From assembly GCF_003062295.1 (NCBI RefSeq), contig NZ_PYCN01000001.1, forward strand, positions 764,001 through 828,000: 64,000 nucleotides of DNA. The letters run 5' to 3'. The notes under the pieces were generated by a model. It did no database searches. It was not told the origin of the DNA and was given only the letters and a program-made list of their open reading frames with translations. Source of the DNA: Bradyrhizobium algeriense. GTDB taxonomy: Bacteria > Pseudomonadota > Alphaproteobacteria > Rhizobiales > Xanthobacteraceae. Made by a program: the position numbers and the translations under genes. Position 1 is the first letter of the stretch. Each line of letters opens with the position of its first letter. Below, piece after piece: positions 33,720 through 42,697 of the stretch.

Positions 33720-34883
33720 GACGACGCGGGGGTCCACGTCCTCTGAGTAGTCGACGCCGTCGATGCCAAACCCGAACAGGCGAAGAAATTGGCTCCTGTA
33801 TTCTGCAAGGTCCGCCAATTCGCCGAGCGTTTCCGTGGAGAGGAGGGGCCATCGTCGCAACACCTCCGCCTGAACTTCGGGCGAAAGCTCCCAGTCGTCG
33901 AGTCTGATGCGCTGCGCCTCGTCAACTTCGACACCCGTGCCAAGGCGCGTCCGGAACAGGCGATCGATCTGTTCGATGCATCCTTCGTGGAGCCCGAGTT
34001 GCTTCATGACCTTGAACAGCACCGTCCCATAGAGCGGCACCACCGGAATGGCCGAACTCGCCTGGGTGACCACGGCTTTCAGCGCCACCACACGGGCCGC
34101 GTCCTGGCCGAGCCGGCCCCGGATCGCTTCCGCCTTGCGGTCGAGATCGACCTTGGCGCGACCCAGAGTGCCATTCCAGTAGATCGGCCAGGTCAGTTCG
34201 CTGCCGATATAGGTGTAGTTGAGCGTCCGGAAGCCTGGCGCCAGGACGCCGGCATCCGCGAGCTGGTCGATCCAGCGCTTCCAGTCATCGCCGCCCATCA
34301 CCGCCACCGTGGCGGTCGCTTCATCCTCACTTGCCGGCGTAATCGTCGTCTCGAAGACCTCGCCGGTTTCCGTGTTCAGGGTCTTGATCTCGACGGGAGC
34401 ACCCAGCGGCTTGATCGCCGAGCGATAGGTCTGTCCCGTGTCCGGGTCGGTCCGGACGGGAGCGGCCATGCTGTAGACGAGCACGTCGAGCTGTCCGAAC
34501 CGTTCGCGGACGCGGTCGATGAAGTCTTTCTTCATGCTGTCGGAGAAGGCGTCGCCCTCCAGCGTGAGGGGCGATCGTCCGACCTTCCGGGCCTCGATCT
34601 CGAATGCGCGGTTGTTGTACCAGCCGGCGCTGCCCGTTCTGCTTGCTGAAGGCTCGCGCTCCAGTGACACGCCGATGGTCTCTGCTCCCCCGGCGAAGGT
34701 CGCAACAATGCGGCTCGCGAGGCCGTACCCCGTTGAACATCCCAGCACGGCAACACGCTTTGGGCATTCCGGAATGGACCCCTGACGGAGAACATAAGCG
34801 ATTTGGTCGCGGACGTTTCTGGCGCAGCCGACAGGATGTGCCGTCGTGCAGATGAAGCCTCGCACGCGCGGTTCGATAATCAT
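33711..34883 (-). CDS. fabV: Enoyl-ACP reductase FabV (trans-2-enoyl-CoA reductase type)
   Basis: A 390-residue reductase for the last step of the fatty acid elongation cycle. The family hallmark Tyr-x8-Lys is at Tyr235-Lys244 (IYWNGTLGRAK), and Tyr53 is in GCSTGYGLASR; all three match the numbering reported for FabV proteins. An NADH-binding start MIIEPRVRGFICTTAHP-type motif opens the protein, chosen at 34883. FabV is structurally distinct from FabI and tolerant of triclosan. It is transcribed after fabB (86-base gap), in the same direction as fabA-fabB. The frame continues further upstream, over the fabB 3' end, but that is a shadow. Confidence 0.93.
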   Translation of the reverse strand: MIIEPRVRGFICTTAHPVGCARNVRDQIAYVLRQGSIPECPKRVAVLGCSTGYGLASRIVATFAGGAETIGVSLEREPSASRTGSAGWYNNRAFEIEARKVGRSPLTLEGDAFSDSMKKDFIDRVRERFGQLDVLVYSMAAPVRTDPDTGQTYRSAIKPLGAPVEIKTLNTETGEVFETTITPASEDEATATVAVMGGDDWKRWIDQLADAGVLAPGFRTLNYTYIGSELTWPIYWNGTLGRAKVDLDRKAEAIRGRLGQDAARVVALKAVVTQASSAIPVVPLYGTVLFKVMKQLGLHEGCIEQIDRLFRTRLGTGVEVDEAQRIRLDDWELSPEVQAEVLRRWPLLSTETLGELADLAEYRSQFLRLFGFGIDGVDYSEDVDPRVVTD

Positions 34884-34968
34884 GCCCACCCCATTCTGGA
34901 TTGTTGCAAAGTCACCATCCGCTGCCTGCCGATCTCTCGCCGCGAGCGAGAAGAGGCAAGATGCGAAA

Positions 34969-36192
34969 TCACGCATCCATCCGCTTGAACACCAGCGTGG
35001 CGTTGGTGCCGCCGAAGCCGAAGGAGTTCGACAGCACGGTGCCGAGCCTGGCGTTGTCGATGCGCTTGCGCACGATCGGCATGTCGGCAAACACCGGATC
35101 GAGCTCGGTGATGTTGGCGCTCTCGCACACAAAACCGTTGTTCATCATCAAAAGCGAATAGATCGCTTCCTGCACGCCGGTGGCGCCGAGCGAGTGCCCG
35201 GTCAGCGCCTTGGTCGCCGAGATCGGCGGGCACTTGTCGCCGGTGCCGAACACTTTTCGAATTGCCTCGATTTCCGGGGGATCGCCGGCCGGCGTCGAGG
35301 TGGCATGCGGGTTGATGTAATCGATCGGAGTTTTCACGGTTTCGAGCGCCATGCGCATGCAGCGCTCGGCGCCCTCGCCCGACGGCGCAACCATGTCGTA
35401 ACCGTCCGATGTCGCGCCATAGCCGACCACTTCGGCGTAGATGCGCGCGCCGCGCGCCTTGGCATGTTCGAGCTCTTCCAGCACCACCACGCCGGCGCCG
35501 CCGGCGATGACGAAGCCGTCGCGGCTGATGTCGTAGGGACGCGAGGCGGTGGCGGGCGTGTCGTTGTACTTCGAGGACATCGCGCCCATGGCGTCGAACA
35601 AGACCGACAGCGACCAGTCGAGTTCCTCGCAGCCGCCGGCGAAGATCACATCCTGCTTGCCGATCTGGATCGTCTCATAGGCGTTGCCGATGCAATGGTT
35701 CGAGGTCGCGCAGGCCGACGAGATCGAATAGTTCACGCCCTTGATCTTGAACCAGGTCGCGAGCGTGGCGGATGCCGTCGACGACATCGCCTTCGGCACC
35801 GCGAACGGCCCGACGCGTTTGGGGCCCTTGCTTCGCGTGATGTCGGCCGCTTCCACGATGGTGCGCGCGGACGGCCCGCCCGAGCCCATGATGATGCCGG
35901 TGCGGACGTCGGAGACTTCCTCCGGCGAGAGGCCAGCGTCCTGGATTGCCTGCTCCATCGCGATGTGATTCCACGCCGCGCCCTCGCCGAGGAAGCGCAT
36001 CGCGCGCCGGTCGACGACGTCGGCCGGATTGAGCGTCGGCGCGCCCTGCACCTGCGAACGGAAGCCCATCTCGGCGTATTTTTCCGCGCGCTTGATCCCG
36101 GATTTCGCTTCGTGAAGGCTCGCAAGCACTTCCTGGGTGTTGTTTCCGATGGACGAGACAATACCCATCCCCGTAATGACAACCCGCTTCAT
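34969..36192 (-). CDS. fabB: Beta-ketoacyl-ACP synthase I
   Basis: A 407-residue condensing enzyme for unsaturated fatty acid elongation. The Cys-His-His triad is Cys161 (SSACATSNH), His296 ([11 protein letters not shown]) and His333 (GHSLGATG). The start [17 protein letters not shown] at 36192 is typical. It is the middle gene of fabA-fabB-fabV; fabA precedes it after 63 bases. Adjacent placement with fabA supports FabB rather than FabF. Confidence 0.95.
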   Translation of the reverse strand: MKRVVITGMGIVSSIGNNTQEVLASLHEAKSGIKRAEKYAEMGFRSQVQGAPTLNPADVVDRRAMRFLGEGAAWNHIAMEQAIQDAGLSPEEVSDVRTGIIMGSGGPSARTIVEAADITRSKGPKRVGPFAVPKAMSSTASATLATWFKIKGVNYSISSACATSNHCIGNAYETIQIGKQDVIFAGGCEELDWSLSVLFDAMGAMSSKYNDTPATASRPYDISRDGFVIAGGAGVVVLEELEHAKARGARIYAEVVGYGATSDGYDMVAPSGEGAERCMRMALETVKTPIDYINPHATSTPAGDPPEIEAIRKVFGTGDKCPPISATKALTGHSLGATGVQEAIYSLLMMNNGFVCESANITELDPVFADMPIVRKRIDNARLGTVLSNSFGFGGTNATLVFKRMDA

Positions 36193-36255
36193 GATCGCCT
36201 CGCCCTGCCGTTTCCGTTTGTCCGTGAAGATATGTTGATTGCGTGATCGCGCCGC

Positions 36256-36777
36256 TCAGGCAAGCGCTGTGCCCTGCTTGAATAGCCCGACCTTCAGATC
36301 CTTGGCGCGATAGATAATCTCGCCGTCCATGGAAAGCCAGCCGTCGGCAACGCCGAGCACCAGCTTTGAACGCATCACGCGTTTCATGTCGATGTTGTAC
36401 ACAACCTTGCGAGCATTCGGCAGCACCTGGCCGGAGAACTTCAATTCCCCCAGCCCCAGCGCCCGGCCCCGTCCCTCGCCGCCGATCCAGCCCAGATAGA
36501 AGCCGACCATCTGCCACATCGCGTCCAGGCCGAGGCAGCCCGGCATGACCGGATCGTTCTTGAAATGGCAGCCGAAAAACCACAGGTCCGGCTTCACATC
36601 GAGTTCGGCCCGAATCAGGCCCTTGCCGAATTCCCCGCCCTTTTCGGTGATTTCGCTGATGCGGTCGAACATCAGCATCGGCGGCAGCGGCAGCTGCGCA
36701 TTGCCCGGGCCGAACATCTCGCCGCGGCCGCAGGCCAGCAAGTCCTCGTATTCATAACCGCTGCGCCGTTCCAGCAT
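36256..36777 (-). CDS. fabA: 3-hydroxydecanoyl-ACP dehydratase/isomerase
   Basis: A 173-residue hot-dog-fold enzyme that dehydrates 3-hydroxydecanoyl-ACP and isomerises the product, starting unsaturated fatty acid synthesis. The active site His71 ([12 protein letters not shown]) and Asp85 (LGLDAMWQ) are present. First gene of the fabA-fabB-fabV set and divergent from irr, with a 333-base region between. Confidence 0.96.
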   Translation of the reverse strand: MLERRSGYEYEDLLACGRGEMFGPGNAQLPLPPMLMFDRISEITEKGGEFGKGLIRAELDVKPDLWFFGCHFKNDPVMPGCLGLDAMWQMVGFYLGWIGGEGRGRALGLGELKFSGQVLPNARKVVYNIDMKRVMRSKLVLGVADGWLSMDGEIIYRAKDLKVGLFKQGTALA

Positions 36778-37034
36778 GGTGTCCAGCCTCTCTTAGATGT
36801 CCCGATAGAGCGCTTTGAGCGAACCGGACCCGTTTCCCTACGGGAACGCTTGTTTCCCGCAAAATTGGCGCTACTTAGGGTGCTATCGGCATTAGCCTCT
36901 GCCGAAATCGCATATGTGGTCCGCGCGCTCTGTAACATAGGCACCGGGGCCCGGCAAAGCACCGGAACGCGCGAAAAAACCACGTTTACACGCTGGTTCC
37001 TCTTTAACCTTGGGCGGGTTCTAGTTGCGAAAAA

Positions 37035-37082
37035 CTTGCATCTACCTGATTTCCTTTTATATTGGGCAAGATTATTGCCCAA
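37035..37082 (+). promoter_or_regulatory. Candidate irr promoter with overlapping palindromic operator
   Basis: CTTGCA (37035-37040), 16 bases, TTATAT (37057-37062) form a plausible promoter. Immediately after the -10 lies a perfect inverted repeat TTGGGCAA-N5-TTGCCCAA (37062-37069 and 37075-37082), well placed for a repressor or as a leader hairpin. The remaining part of the 333-base fabA-irr gap (36778-37034) shows no gene; a stretch ttaggtgctatcggc near 36880 and gcgcgaaaaaacc near 36970 are unremarkable. Confidence 0.5.
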
Positions 37083-37110
37083 GTTAGCGCGCGTGGTGCC
37101 CGAAGTGGAC

Positions 37111-37602
37111 ATGAACGACCAAGCTTCCCCCCTGAACGACGACGGCATCGATCCGGCCGCCCGGGCCGCCGGACATCAGCCGGCGTTGACCGGTTGTCCC
37201 TGGCACGACGTCAACGAAATGCTGCAGGCCGCCGGTCTCAGGCCGACCCGCCAGCGCATGGCGCTGGGCTGGTTGCTGTTCGGCAAGGGCGCCCGCCATC
37301 TGACCGCGGAAATGCTGTACGAGGAAGCGACGCTGGCGAAGGTTCCGGTGTCGCTGGCGACCGTCTACAACACGCTCAATCAGCTCACCGATGCGGGTCT
37401 GTTGCGCCAGGTCTCGGTCGACGGCACCAAGACCTATTTCGACACCAACGTCACCGCGCACCACCACTTCTATCTCGAGAACAACCACGAGCTGGTCGAC
37501 ATTCCCGATCCGCATCTGGTGCTGTCGAAGATGCCCGACGTGCCGGAAGGCTACGAAATCGCGCGCGTCGACATGGTCGTGCGCCTGCGCAAGAAGCGCT
37601 GA
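37111..37602 (+). CDS. irr: Iron response regulator Irr (Fur family)
   Basis: A 163-residue global iron and heme regulator of rhizobia, the length known for Bradyrhizobium Irr. The heme-regulatory motif GCPWHD holds Cys29, and the His triplet HHH at 117-119 is the second heme site. The DNA-binding part has GLRPTRQRMALGWLLF and SLATVYNTLNQLTDAGLLRQ. The protein is known to be degraded on heme binding when iron is sufficient; this is family knowledge. Start ATG 37111. Divergent from fabA. Confidence 0.97.
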   Translation: MNDQASPLNDDGIDPAARAAGHQPALTGCPWHDVNEMLQAAGLRPTRQRMALGWLLFGKGARHLTAEMLYEEATLAKVPVSLATVYNTLNQLTDAGLLRQVSVDGTKTYFDTNVTAHHHFYLENNHELVDIPDPHLVLSKMPDVPEGYEIARVDMVVRLRKKR

Positions 37603-37622
37603 TTCTCTCCGAACTACTGGTT

Positions 37623-37720
37623 GTCATTCCGGGGCACGCGAAGCGTGAACTATGGTGCGCAATTGCGCACCTGAGAATCTCGAGATTCCGGGTTCACGCT
37701 TCGCGTGCCCCGGAATGACG
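37623..37720. repeat. Palindromic intergenic repeat with GTGCGCAATTGCGCAC core (copy 4, complete)
   Basis: Outer arms gtcattccggggcacgcgaagcg and its complement end at 37720; inside are the core at 37655-37670 and aatctcgagatt. The whole element is nearly self-complementary. It fills the gap between irr and the convergent SH3 gene. Confidence 0.82.
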
Positions 37721-37727
37721 GTGCGCT

Positions 37728-38255
37728 TCACTCCACCTTCTCATCCGCATACACGCCCCACAGGCGCTGTTGCTCGATCCAGCCGTCAAAGCCGTTGCCG
37801 ATCACGCGGCACCAGCCGTTGGCGCATTTCTTGACCTGGGCGACGACGCCGACCTGCAGGCGGGCCGCAACTGCGCTGGTCGGATCGGGACGGTCATAGA
37901 GCGACGCCAGCTCGTCCTTGGTCTTCATGGTGACGACCGCAGTGCGGCGGCCCGACAGTAGCGAATGATAGACCCAGCCCTCGGAGCCTTCCGAATCGCG
38001 CACGCGGCGCCAATTCTCGAACTCGGCGGTGATTTCGACCGGCAGGCCCGAGCGGGTATAGACCCAGGCGACATCGTTATCCTTGGTCGGACCGGCCCGG
38101 ACATTCACATGGTCGGATTTGAGGCTGACATACCGCGGCACCGGCAGGCCGCTCGTGGTGATGGCCGAATCCTTGGCCGAAAACCCTGTGCTGACCGATG
38201 CCAAAAGCCAGCCCCCCGCCAGCACCGCCACCGAACAGAAACGCCCCAACGCCAT
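37728..38255 (-). CDS. Exported SH3-domain protein
   Basis: A 175-residue protein with an N-terminal signal sequence (about residues 1-26, AVLAGGWLLASVSTGFSAK). Two bacterial SH3-like domains follow: VSLKSDHVNVRAGPTKDNDVAWVYTRSG (about 42-100) and ASLYDRPDPTSAVAARLQVGVVAQVKKC (about 112-170). Such domains bind peptidoglycan or peptides in the periplasm. A pair of cysteines near the end (KCANGWC) could form a disulfide. Convergent with irr across a repeat. No enzymatic part is seen. Confidence 0.8.
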   Translation of the reverse strand: MALGRFCSVAVLAGGWLLASVSTGFSAKDSAITTSGLPVPRYVSLKSDHVNVRAGPTKDNDVAWVYTRSGLPVEITAEFENWRRVRDSEGSEGWVYHSLLSGRRTAVVTMKTKDELASLYDRPDPTSAVAARLQVGVVAQVKKCANGWCRVIGNGFDGWIEQQRLWGVYADEKVE

Positions 38256-38603
38256 TAACCCATCTCCTGTCGAGCTACCCGCAACTCGAATTCTTCGAGT
38301 TGAAACCGCCCGCTAACGCCCGAAAAACCCCAGACCCCTGTGCCCCGCTTTGGCCGCACCCCGGCTTGCTAACATCCGAGGGGTTCTTGTCTTGGCCCGG
38401 CCTTCTGATAGAGAGGACGGAACGCCAAGAACCAGAACGCCCGGATTTTCTGCCGAAAATCCAAGGCAAGTATTGGGGAACCCAAGGGACTTACCTCACG
38501 GAAACAGCCGGATACCGGGACCGCGTGGCCATCGCAGTGTCGAACAACCGGGTTAATGAGGTCTGAACGGCGGGCTCAAAGCCGTCCCTCATGAGAGCAG
38601 AGC
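38256..38603. other. Intergenic region between two divergent genes
   Basis: 348 bases without a gene. It contains a perfect hairpin GGATTTTC-TGCC-GAAAATCC (38443-38462) and a weak promoter-like CTTGTC (38386-38391) with GATAGA 15 bases on. A second hairpin tail gacggcgggctcaaagccgtc lies just before the dehydrogenase start (38567-38586). No open frame of family type was found; a small RNA cannot be excluded. Confidence 0.45.
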
Positions 38604-39605
38604 ATGTCGGTCAAGAAAAAACCTCTCGTCGTCGTCACCCGCAAGCTGCCGGACTCGATCGAGACCCGGATGCGCGAGCTGTTCGACGCCAGGTTGAATC
38701 TCGACGACACGCCGATGACGCCGGAACAGATCGCGGACGCGGCCCGCACCGCCGACGTGCTGGTGCCGACCGTCACCGACATGATCAGCGAGGCGATCCT
38801 CAAAGACCCCGACTGCAAGCTGCGCATGATCGCCAATTTCGGCAACGGCGTCGATAATATCGACGTCACTGCGGCGCATGCGCGCGGCATCACGGTGACC
38901 AACACGCCGAAAGTGCTGACCGAAGACACCGCCGACATGACCATGGCGCTGATCCTGGCGGTGCCGCGGCGATTGATCGAAGGCTCCACCATTCTGACCG
39001 AGGGCAAGAACTGGGAGGGATGGTCGCCGACCTGGATGCTCGGCCACCGAATCGGCGGCAAGCGGCTCGGCATCGTCGGCATGGGCCGCATCGGCCAGGC
39101 CGTGGCCCGCCGGGCGCGCGCCTTCGGTCTGCAGATCCACTATCACAACCGCCGTCCCGTGGCGCCTGTTATCGCCGAGGAGCTCGGCGCGACCTATTGG
39201 GAAAGCCTCGACCAGATGCTGGCGCGGATGGACATCATCTCGGTGAACTGTCCGCATACGCCGGCGACCTATCATCTGCTCTCGGCGCGGCGGCTGAAGC
39301 TGATCCGCAAGGACGCCTATATCGTCAACACCGCGCGCGGCGGGGTGATCGACGAGGACACGCTGATCAAGCTGATCGAAGCCGGCGACATCGGCGGCGC
39401 CGGCCTCGACGTCTACGAGCACGAGCCCGCGGTCAACCCAAAGCTGGTACGGCTGGCCAAGGCCGGCAAGGTGGCGCTGCTGCCGCATATGGGCTCGGCC
39501 ACCATCGAAGGCCGCGTCGAGATGGGCGAGAAGGTGATCATCAACATCCGGACCTTTCTCGACAACCACAAGCCGCCGGACCGCGTGCTGCCCAGCATGC
39601 TGTGA
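38604..39605 (+). CDS. D-2-hydroxyacid dehydrogenase (glyoxylate/hydroxypyruvate reductase type)
   Basis: A 333-residue NAD(P)-dependent enzyme of the D-isomer-specific family, with a Rossmann domain (GIVGMGRIGQAVARRARAFG). Catalytic residues lie in NTARGGVIDEDTL (Arg), GLDVYEHEPAVN (Glu) and LLPHMGSATIEGR (His). The N-terminal VTRKLPDSIETRMRELFD resembles glyoxylate reductase/GyaR proteins. Start ATG 38604 with GAGAGCAGAG upstream. The physiological substrate may be glyoxylate, hydroxypyruvate or another 2-oxoacid. Confidence 0.88.
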   Translation: MSVKKKPLVVVTRKLPDSIETRMRELFDARLNLDDTPMTPEQIADAARTADVLVPTVTDMISEAILKDPDCKLRMIANFGNGVDNIDVTAAHARGITVTNTPKVLTEDTADMTMALILAVPRRLIEGSTILTEGKNWEGWSPTWMLGHRIGGKRLGIVGMGRIGQAVARRARAFGLQIHYHNRRPVAPVIAEELGATYWESLDQMLARMDIISVNCPHTPATYHLLSARRLKLIRKDAYIVNTARGGVIDEDTLIKLIEAGDIGGAGLDVYEHEPAVNPKLVRLAKAGKVALLPHMGSATIEGRVEMGEKVIINIRTFLDNHKPPDRVLPSML

Positions 39606-39623
39606 GCGGGTGTCGCTGAGGCT

Positions 39624-39717
39624 CTTGTAGCCCGGATGGAGCGCAGCGAAATCCGGGATAACTTGATCGACAAGTCGCACTGCCCCGGATTGCACTTCGC
39701 TCCATCCGGGCTACAAG
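39624..39717. repeat. gtagcccggatgga palindromic repeat (complete)
   Basis: CTTGTAGCCCGGATGGAGC (from 39624) and gctccatccgggctacaag (to 39717) form long perfect arms around atccgggataacttgatcgac. It lies between the hydroxyacid dehydrogenase gene and a convergent LysR gene. A lone arm of the same sequence is at 33690. Confidence 0.82.
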
Positions 39718-39732
39718 AAGCGGGCTACGGCA

Positions 39733-40647
39733 TCATTTGTTCTTGCGCCGTTCCCGCTTTCGCCATTCCGCGACAAAGGCGACGAATGCGGCGAGCGCCG
39801 GCGGCGGTTGGCGGCGGCTAGGGTAATACAGGAATGGGCCCGGGAATGGGGCGCACCAATCGTCGAGCACGCTGACCAGCGCGCCCGACTTGATGCCGTA
39901 CCGCACGTATCCCTCAAACGTCAGCCAGAAGCCTGTGCCGTCATGCACGGCGCGCAGCGCCAGGCCGAGATAGGTCGCGATCAGCTTGGCCGGCGGCGAA
40001 ACCTTCACGACACGCCCCGCCTTCTCGAATTCCCAGTCCAGCATCGCGCCGCTGCCGAAGCGGGTGCGGATGCAGGAATGTTCCAGCAGATCCTTCGGAT
40101 GTTTCGGGCTTCCATGCTGCGCGACGTATTCGCGCGAGGCCACCACCGCATAGCGCTGCGGCGCCCCGAGCGAGACCGCGATCATGTCCTGCGCCAGATG
40201 TTCGCCATAGCGCACGCCGGCGTCAAAACCTCCGGCCACGATATCGACGAACGAGCTCTCGCCGACGATCTCGAGATCGATTTTGGGATGGGCTGCAAGA
40301 AACGGCGCAACCATCGGCGCCAGCACCAGATCGATCGCCGGCGGCGGCGCATTGATGCGCAGACGCCCCGACGGCACGGCCCGCAAGCCGCGCACCAGAT
40401 CAAGCGCCGCGCCGACATCCGACATCGCGGGGCCGACACGGGCCAGCAACAATTCACCGGCCTCGGTAAGCGCGACGCTGCGCGTGGTGCGGTTCATCAG
40501 GCGGACGCCGAGCCGCTCCTCCATGTCGCGCAGCCGTTGGCTGAAGCTCGATACGGAGACGCCCTGCTCGACCGCGGCGCGGCGAAAATTCCGGGTGCGC
40601 GCCACGGCGACGAAGGCATCGAGGTCGCGGAGGTCGAAATTCTTCAT
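39733..40647 (-). CDS. LysR-family transcriptional regulator
   Basis: A 304-residue LysR regulator. The winged HTH is at residues 1-65 (DLDAFVAVARTRNFRRAAVEQGVSVSSFSQRLRDMEERLGVRL) and the substrate-binding domain at 90-295. It is divergent from the aldo/keto reductase gene, with 120 bases between, so it probably controls that gene. The inducer is unknown. It carries a basic tail (EWRKRERRKNK). Start ATG 40647. Confidence 0.9.
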   Translation of the reverse strand: MKNFDLRDLDAFVAVARTRNFRRAAVEQGVSVSSFSQRLRDMEERLGVRLMNRTTRSVALTEAGELLLARVGPAMSDVGAALDLVRGLRAVPSGRLRINAPPPAIDLVLAPMVAPFLAAHPKIDLEIVGESSFVDIVAGGFDAGVRYGEHLAQDMIAVSLGAPQRYAVVASREYVAQHGSPKHPKDLLEHSCIRTRFGSGAMLDWEFEKAGRVVKVSPPAKLIATYLGLALRAVHDGTGFWLTFEGYVRYGIKSGALVSVLDDWCAPFPGPFLYYPSRRQPPPALAAFVAFVAEWRKRERRKNK

Positions 40648-40767
40648 TGTTCGATATAATGAACAAGCTATTTATGATTGTCCAGCTTATCCGCGCGACC
40701 CAAATCCCTCATATCGGCCTCGTCACCACGGCGCGAATGCACGCCGCCGATTACGAGGAGAACCATC

Positions 40768-41763
40768 ATGGAAAAGCGCAAACTCGGCACGACAGGTCCA
40801 TCCGTCTCGGCCATCGGCCTCGGCTGCATGGGCATGTCGGACTTCTACGGCCCGGCTGACCGCAGCGAGAGCATTGCCACCCTCCACGCCGCGCTCGATG
40901 CCGGGATCACTTTGCTCGACACCGGCGATTTCTACGGCATGGGTCACAATGAGATGCTGATCCGCGAAGCGCTCACGGGGCGCAATCGCAACAATCTCCA
41001 GATCAGCGTCAAGTTCGGTGCGCTGCGCGACCCCAACAAGGGCTTTCTCGGCTACGACAGCCGCCCAGCCGCGATCAGGAATTTTGTCGCTTATTCGCTG
41101 CAACGGCTCGGCGTCGACACCATCGACATCTATCGGCCCGCACGGCTCGATCCCGATGTGCCGATCGAAGAGAGCGTTGGCGCGATGGCCGACATGGTGA
41201 AGGCCGGCTGGATCAAGCATATCGGGCTTTCCGAGGTCGGCTCCGACACCATTCGCAGGGCGCACGCGGTGCATCCGATCGTCGACCTGCAGATCGAATA
41301 CTCGCTCGTCGCGCGCGGGATCGAGAGTGACATTCTCAAGACCTGCCGCGAGCTCGGAATCAGCATCACCGCCTACGGCGTATTGGCGCGCGGACTGATC
41401 AGTGGACACTGGTCGAAGGAACGCTCTGCTGTGCAGGATTTTCGTCAGATGAGCCCGCGCTTCCAGGGCTCCAATCTCGACGCCAATCTCGCGCTGGTGG
41501 ATTCCCTGCGCTCCATTGCAGCCGAGGTTGGTGCGTCACCGGCGCAGGTCGCCATAGCCTGGGTCGCAGCGCAGGGCAACGACATCGTACCGCTGGTCGG
41601 CGCACGTCGCCGCGACCGCCTTTCCGAGGCGCTCGGAGCACTCGATGTGAAATTGACGGACGCGCAACTTGCCGCGCTCGCCAAGGCCTTCCCGCCGGGC
41701 GCCGCCGCTGGCGCTCGATATCCCGAGGCGCAGCTCGCGCATATGGATAGCGAGAAGCGTTGA
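40768..41763 (+). CDS. Aldo/keto reductase (AKR13-like) with altered catalytic tetrad
   Basis: A 331-residue TIM-barrel oxidoreductase. The residues Asp51 (LLDTGDFYG), Tyr56 and Lys82 of the usual tetrad are present, but the position normally held by the fourth residue, His, is Ala125 in [10 protein letters not shown]. The same variant seems to occur in other proteobacterial relatives, so it may be a subfamily trait. NADPH-binding features follow ([29 protein letters not shown]). The ATG at 40768 with GAGGAG upstream is preferred over the open frame at 40678. Divergent from a LysR gene. Confidence 0.87.
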   Translation: MEKRKLGTTGPSVSAIGLGCMGMSDFYGPADRSESIATLHAALDAGITLLDTGDFYGMGHNEMLIREALTGRNRNNLQISVKFGALRDPNKGFLGYDSRPAAIRNFVAYSLQRLGVDTIDIYRPARLDPDVPIEESVGAMADMVKAGWIKHIGLSEVGSDTIRRAHAVHPIVDLQIEYSLVARGIESDILKTCRELGISITAYGVLARGLISGHWSKERSAVQDFRQMSPRFQGSNLDANLALVDSLRSIAAEVGASPAQVAIAWVAAQGNDIVPLVGARRRDRLSEALGALDVKLTDAQLAALAKAFPPGAAAGARYPEAQLAHMDSEKR

Positions 41764-41766
41764 ATA

Positions 41767-42570
41767 CTACGCCGCGTGCCCGCTCAGATCGGTGATGACA
41801 GGCGTATCGCCGTTGAGCGGGTTTTGCGGATCGCGCGTGTAGCGCAACGTCTCGAACCGCATCGCGCGCGCGTCCACCATCACCAGCCGGCCGACCAGGC
41901 TTTCGCCGAAGCCGACGATTTCGCGGATCGCCTCCAGCGCCATCATCGATCCCAGCATGCCCGCCAGCGCCCCCATGACGCCGGCCTCCGCGCAGGCCGG
42001 CACGGTGCCGGGCGGCGGCGGTTCGGGAAACAGGCAGCGATAGGTCGGATTGAACTCGCCCTGCTCGTTGCGCTCATGGGCGCGGATCGTGGTCAGCGAT
42101 CCGTCGAACATCCCCAGCGCCGCCGTGATCAGCGGCTTGCCGGCAAAGAAGCAGGCATCGGACACGAGATAGCGCGTTTCGAAATTGTCGGAGCCGTCGA
42201 GCACGAGATCGTAGCCGCCGATCAGCGACATCACGTTCTTTGCATCGAGACGCACCGCATGCGCCTCGAAATGAACATGCGGATTGAGCGCGTGTATCAC
42301 TTCGGCGGCGCTGTCGACCTTGCGCCGTCCGATGTCGGGCGTGGTGTGGATAACCTGGCGCTGCAGATTGGACAGCGAGACGATGTCGTCATCAACAGCA
42401 CCGAGCGTGCCGACCCCGGCGGCCGCCAGATACATCAAGACCGGCGCGCCAAGGCCGCCGGCGCCGATCACCAGCACGGACGCCTCTTTCAGCGCGGCTT
42501 GCCCCGGGCCACCGACTTCGCGCAGCACGATATGGCGGGCGTAACGTTCGAGTTCGTCGGCTGTCAGCAT
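41767..42570 (-). CDS. moeB: MoeB/ThiF-family adenylyltransferase
   Basis: A 267-residue E1-like enzyme that adenylates the C-terminal Gly-Gly of a ubiquitin-like sulfur carrier such as MoaD or ThiS. The ATP-binding start is VLVIGAGGLGAPVLMYLAAAGVG; the Asp in AVDDDIVSLSNLQRQ and the Arg-rich segment are typical. Only one clear Cys pair is seen (YRCLFPE, then PACAEAG), and no rhodanese domain. Convergent with the AKR gene and divergent from the trypsin-like gene. The MoeB role is inferred; ThiF is possible. Confidence 0.8.
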   Translation of the reverse strand: MLTADELERYARHIVLREVGGPGQAALKEASVLVIGAGGLGAPVLMYLAAAGVGTLGAVDDDIVSLSNLQRQVIHTTPDIGRRKVDSAAEVIHALNPHVHFEAHAVRLDAKNVMSLIGGYDLVLDGSDNFETRYLVSDACFFAGKPLITAALGMFDGSLTTIRAHERNEQGEFNPTYRCLFPEPPPPGTVPACAEAGVMGALAGMLGSMMALEAIREIVGFGESLVGRLVMVDARAMRFETLRYTRDPQNPLNGDTPVITDLSGHAA

Positions 42571-42697
42571 GGTCGCACTACCTCAATCAATCTCCTGAAC
42601 CGGGACGCGGTTGGTGCCGACTAAGCAGATGTGCTTAATTGGCGGGACGTCAATGACGCGCTTCCCTATTCCCCTCCGGCATTCTCCTGGATTTGTC

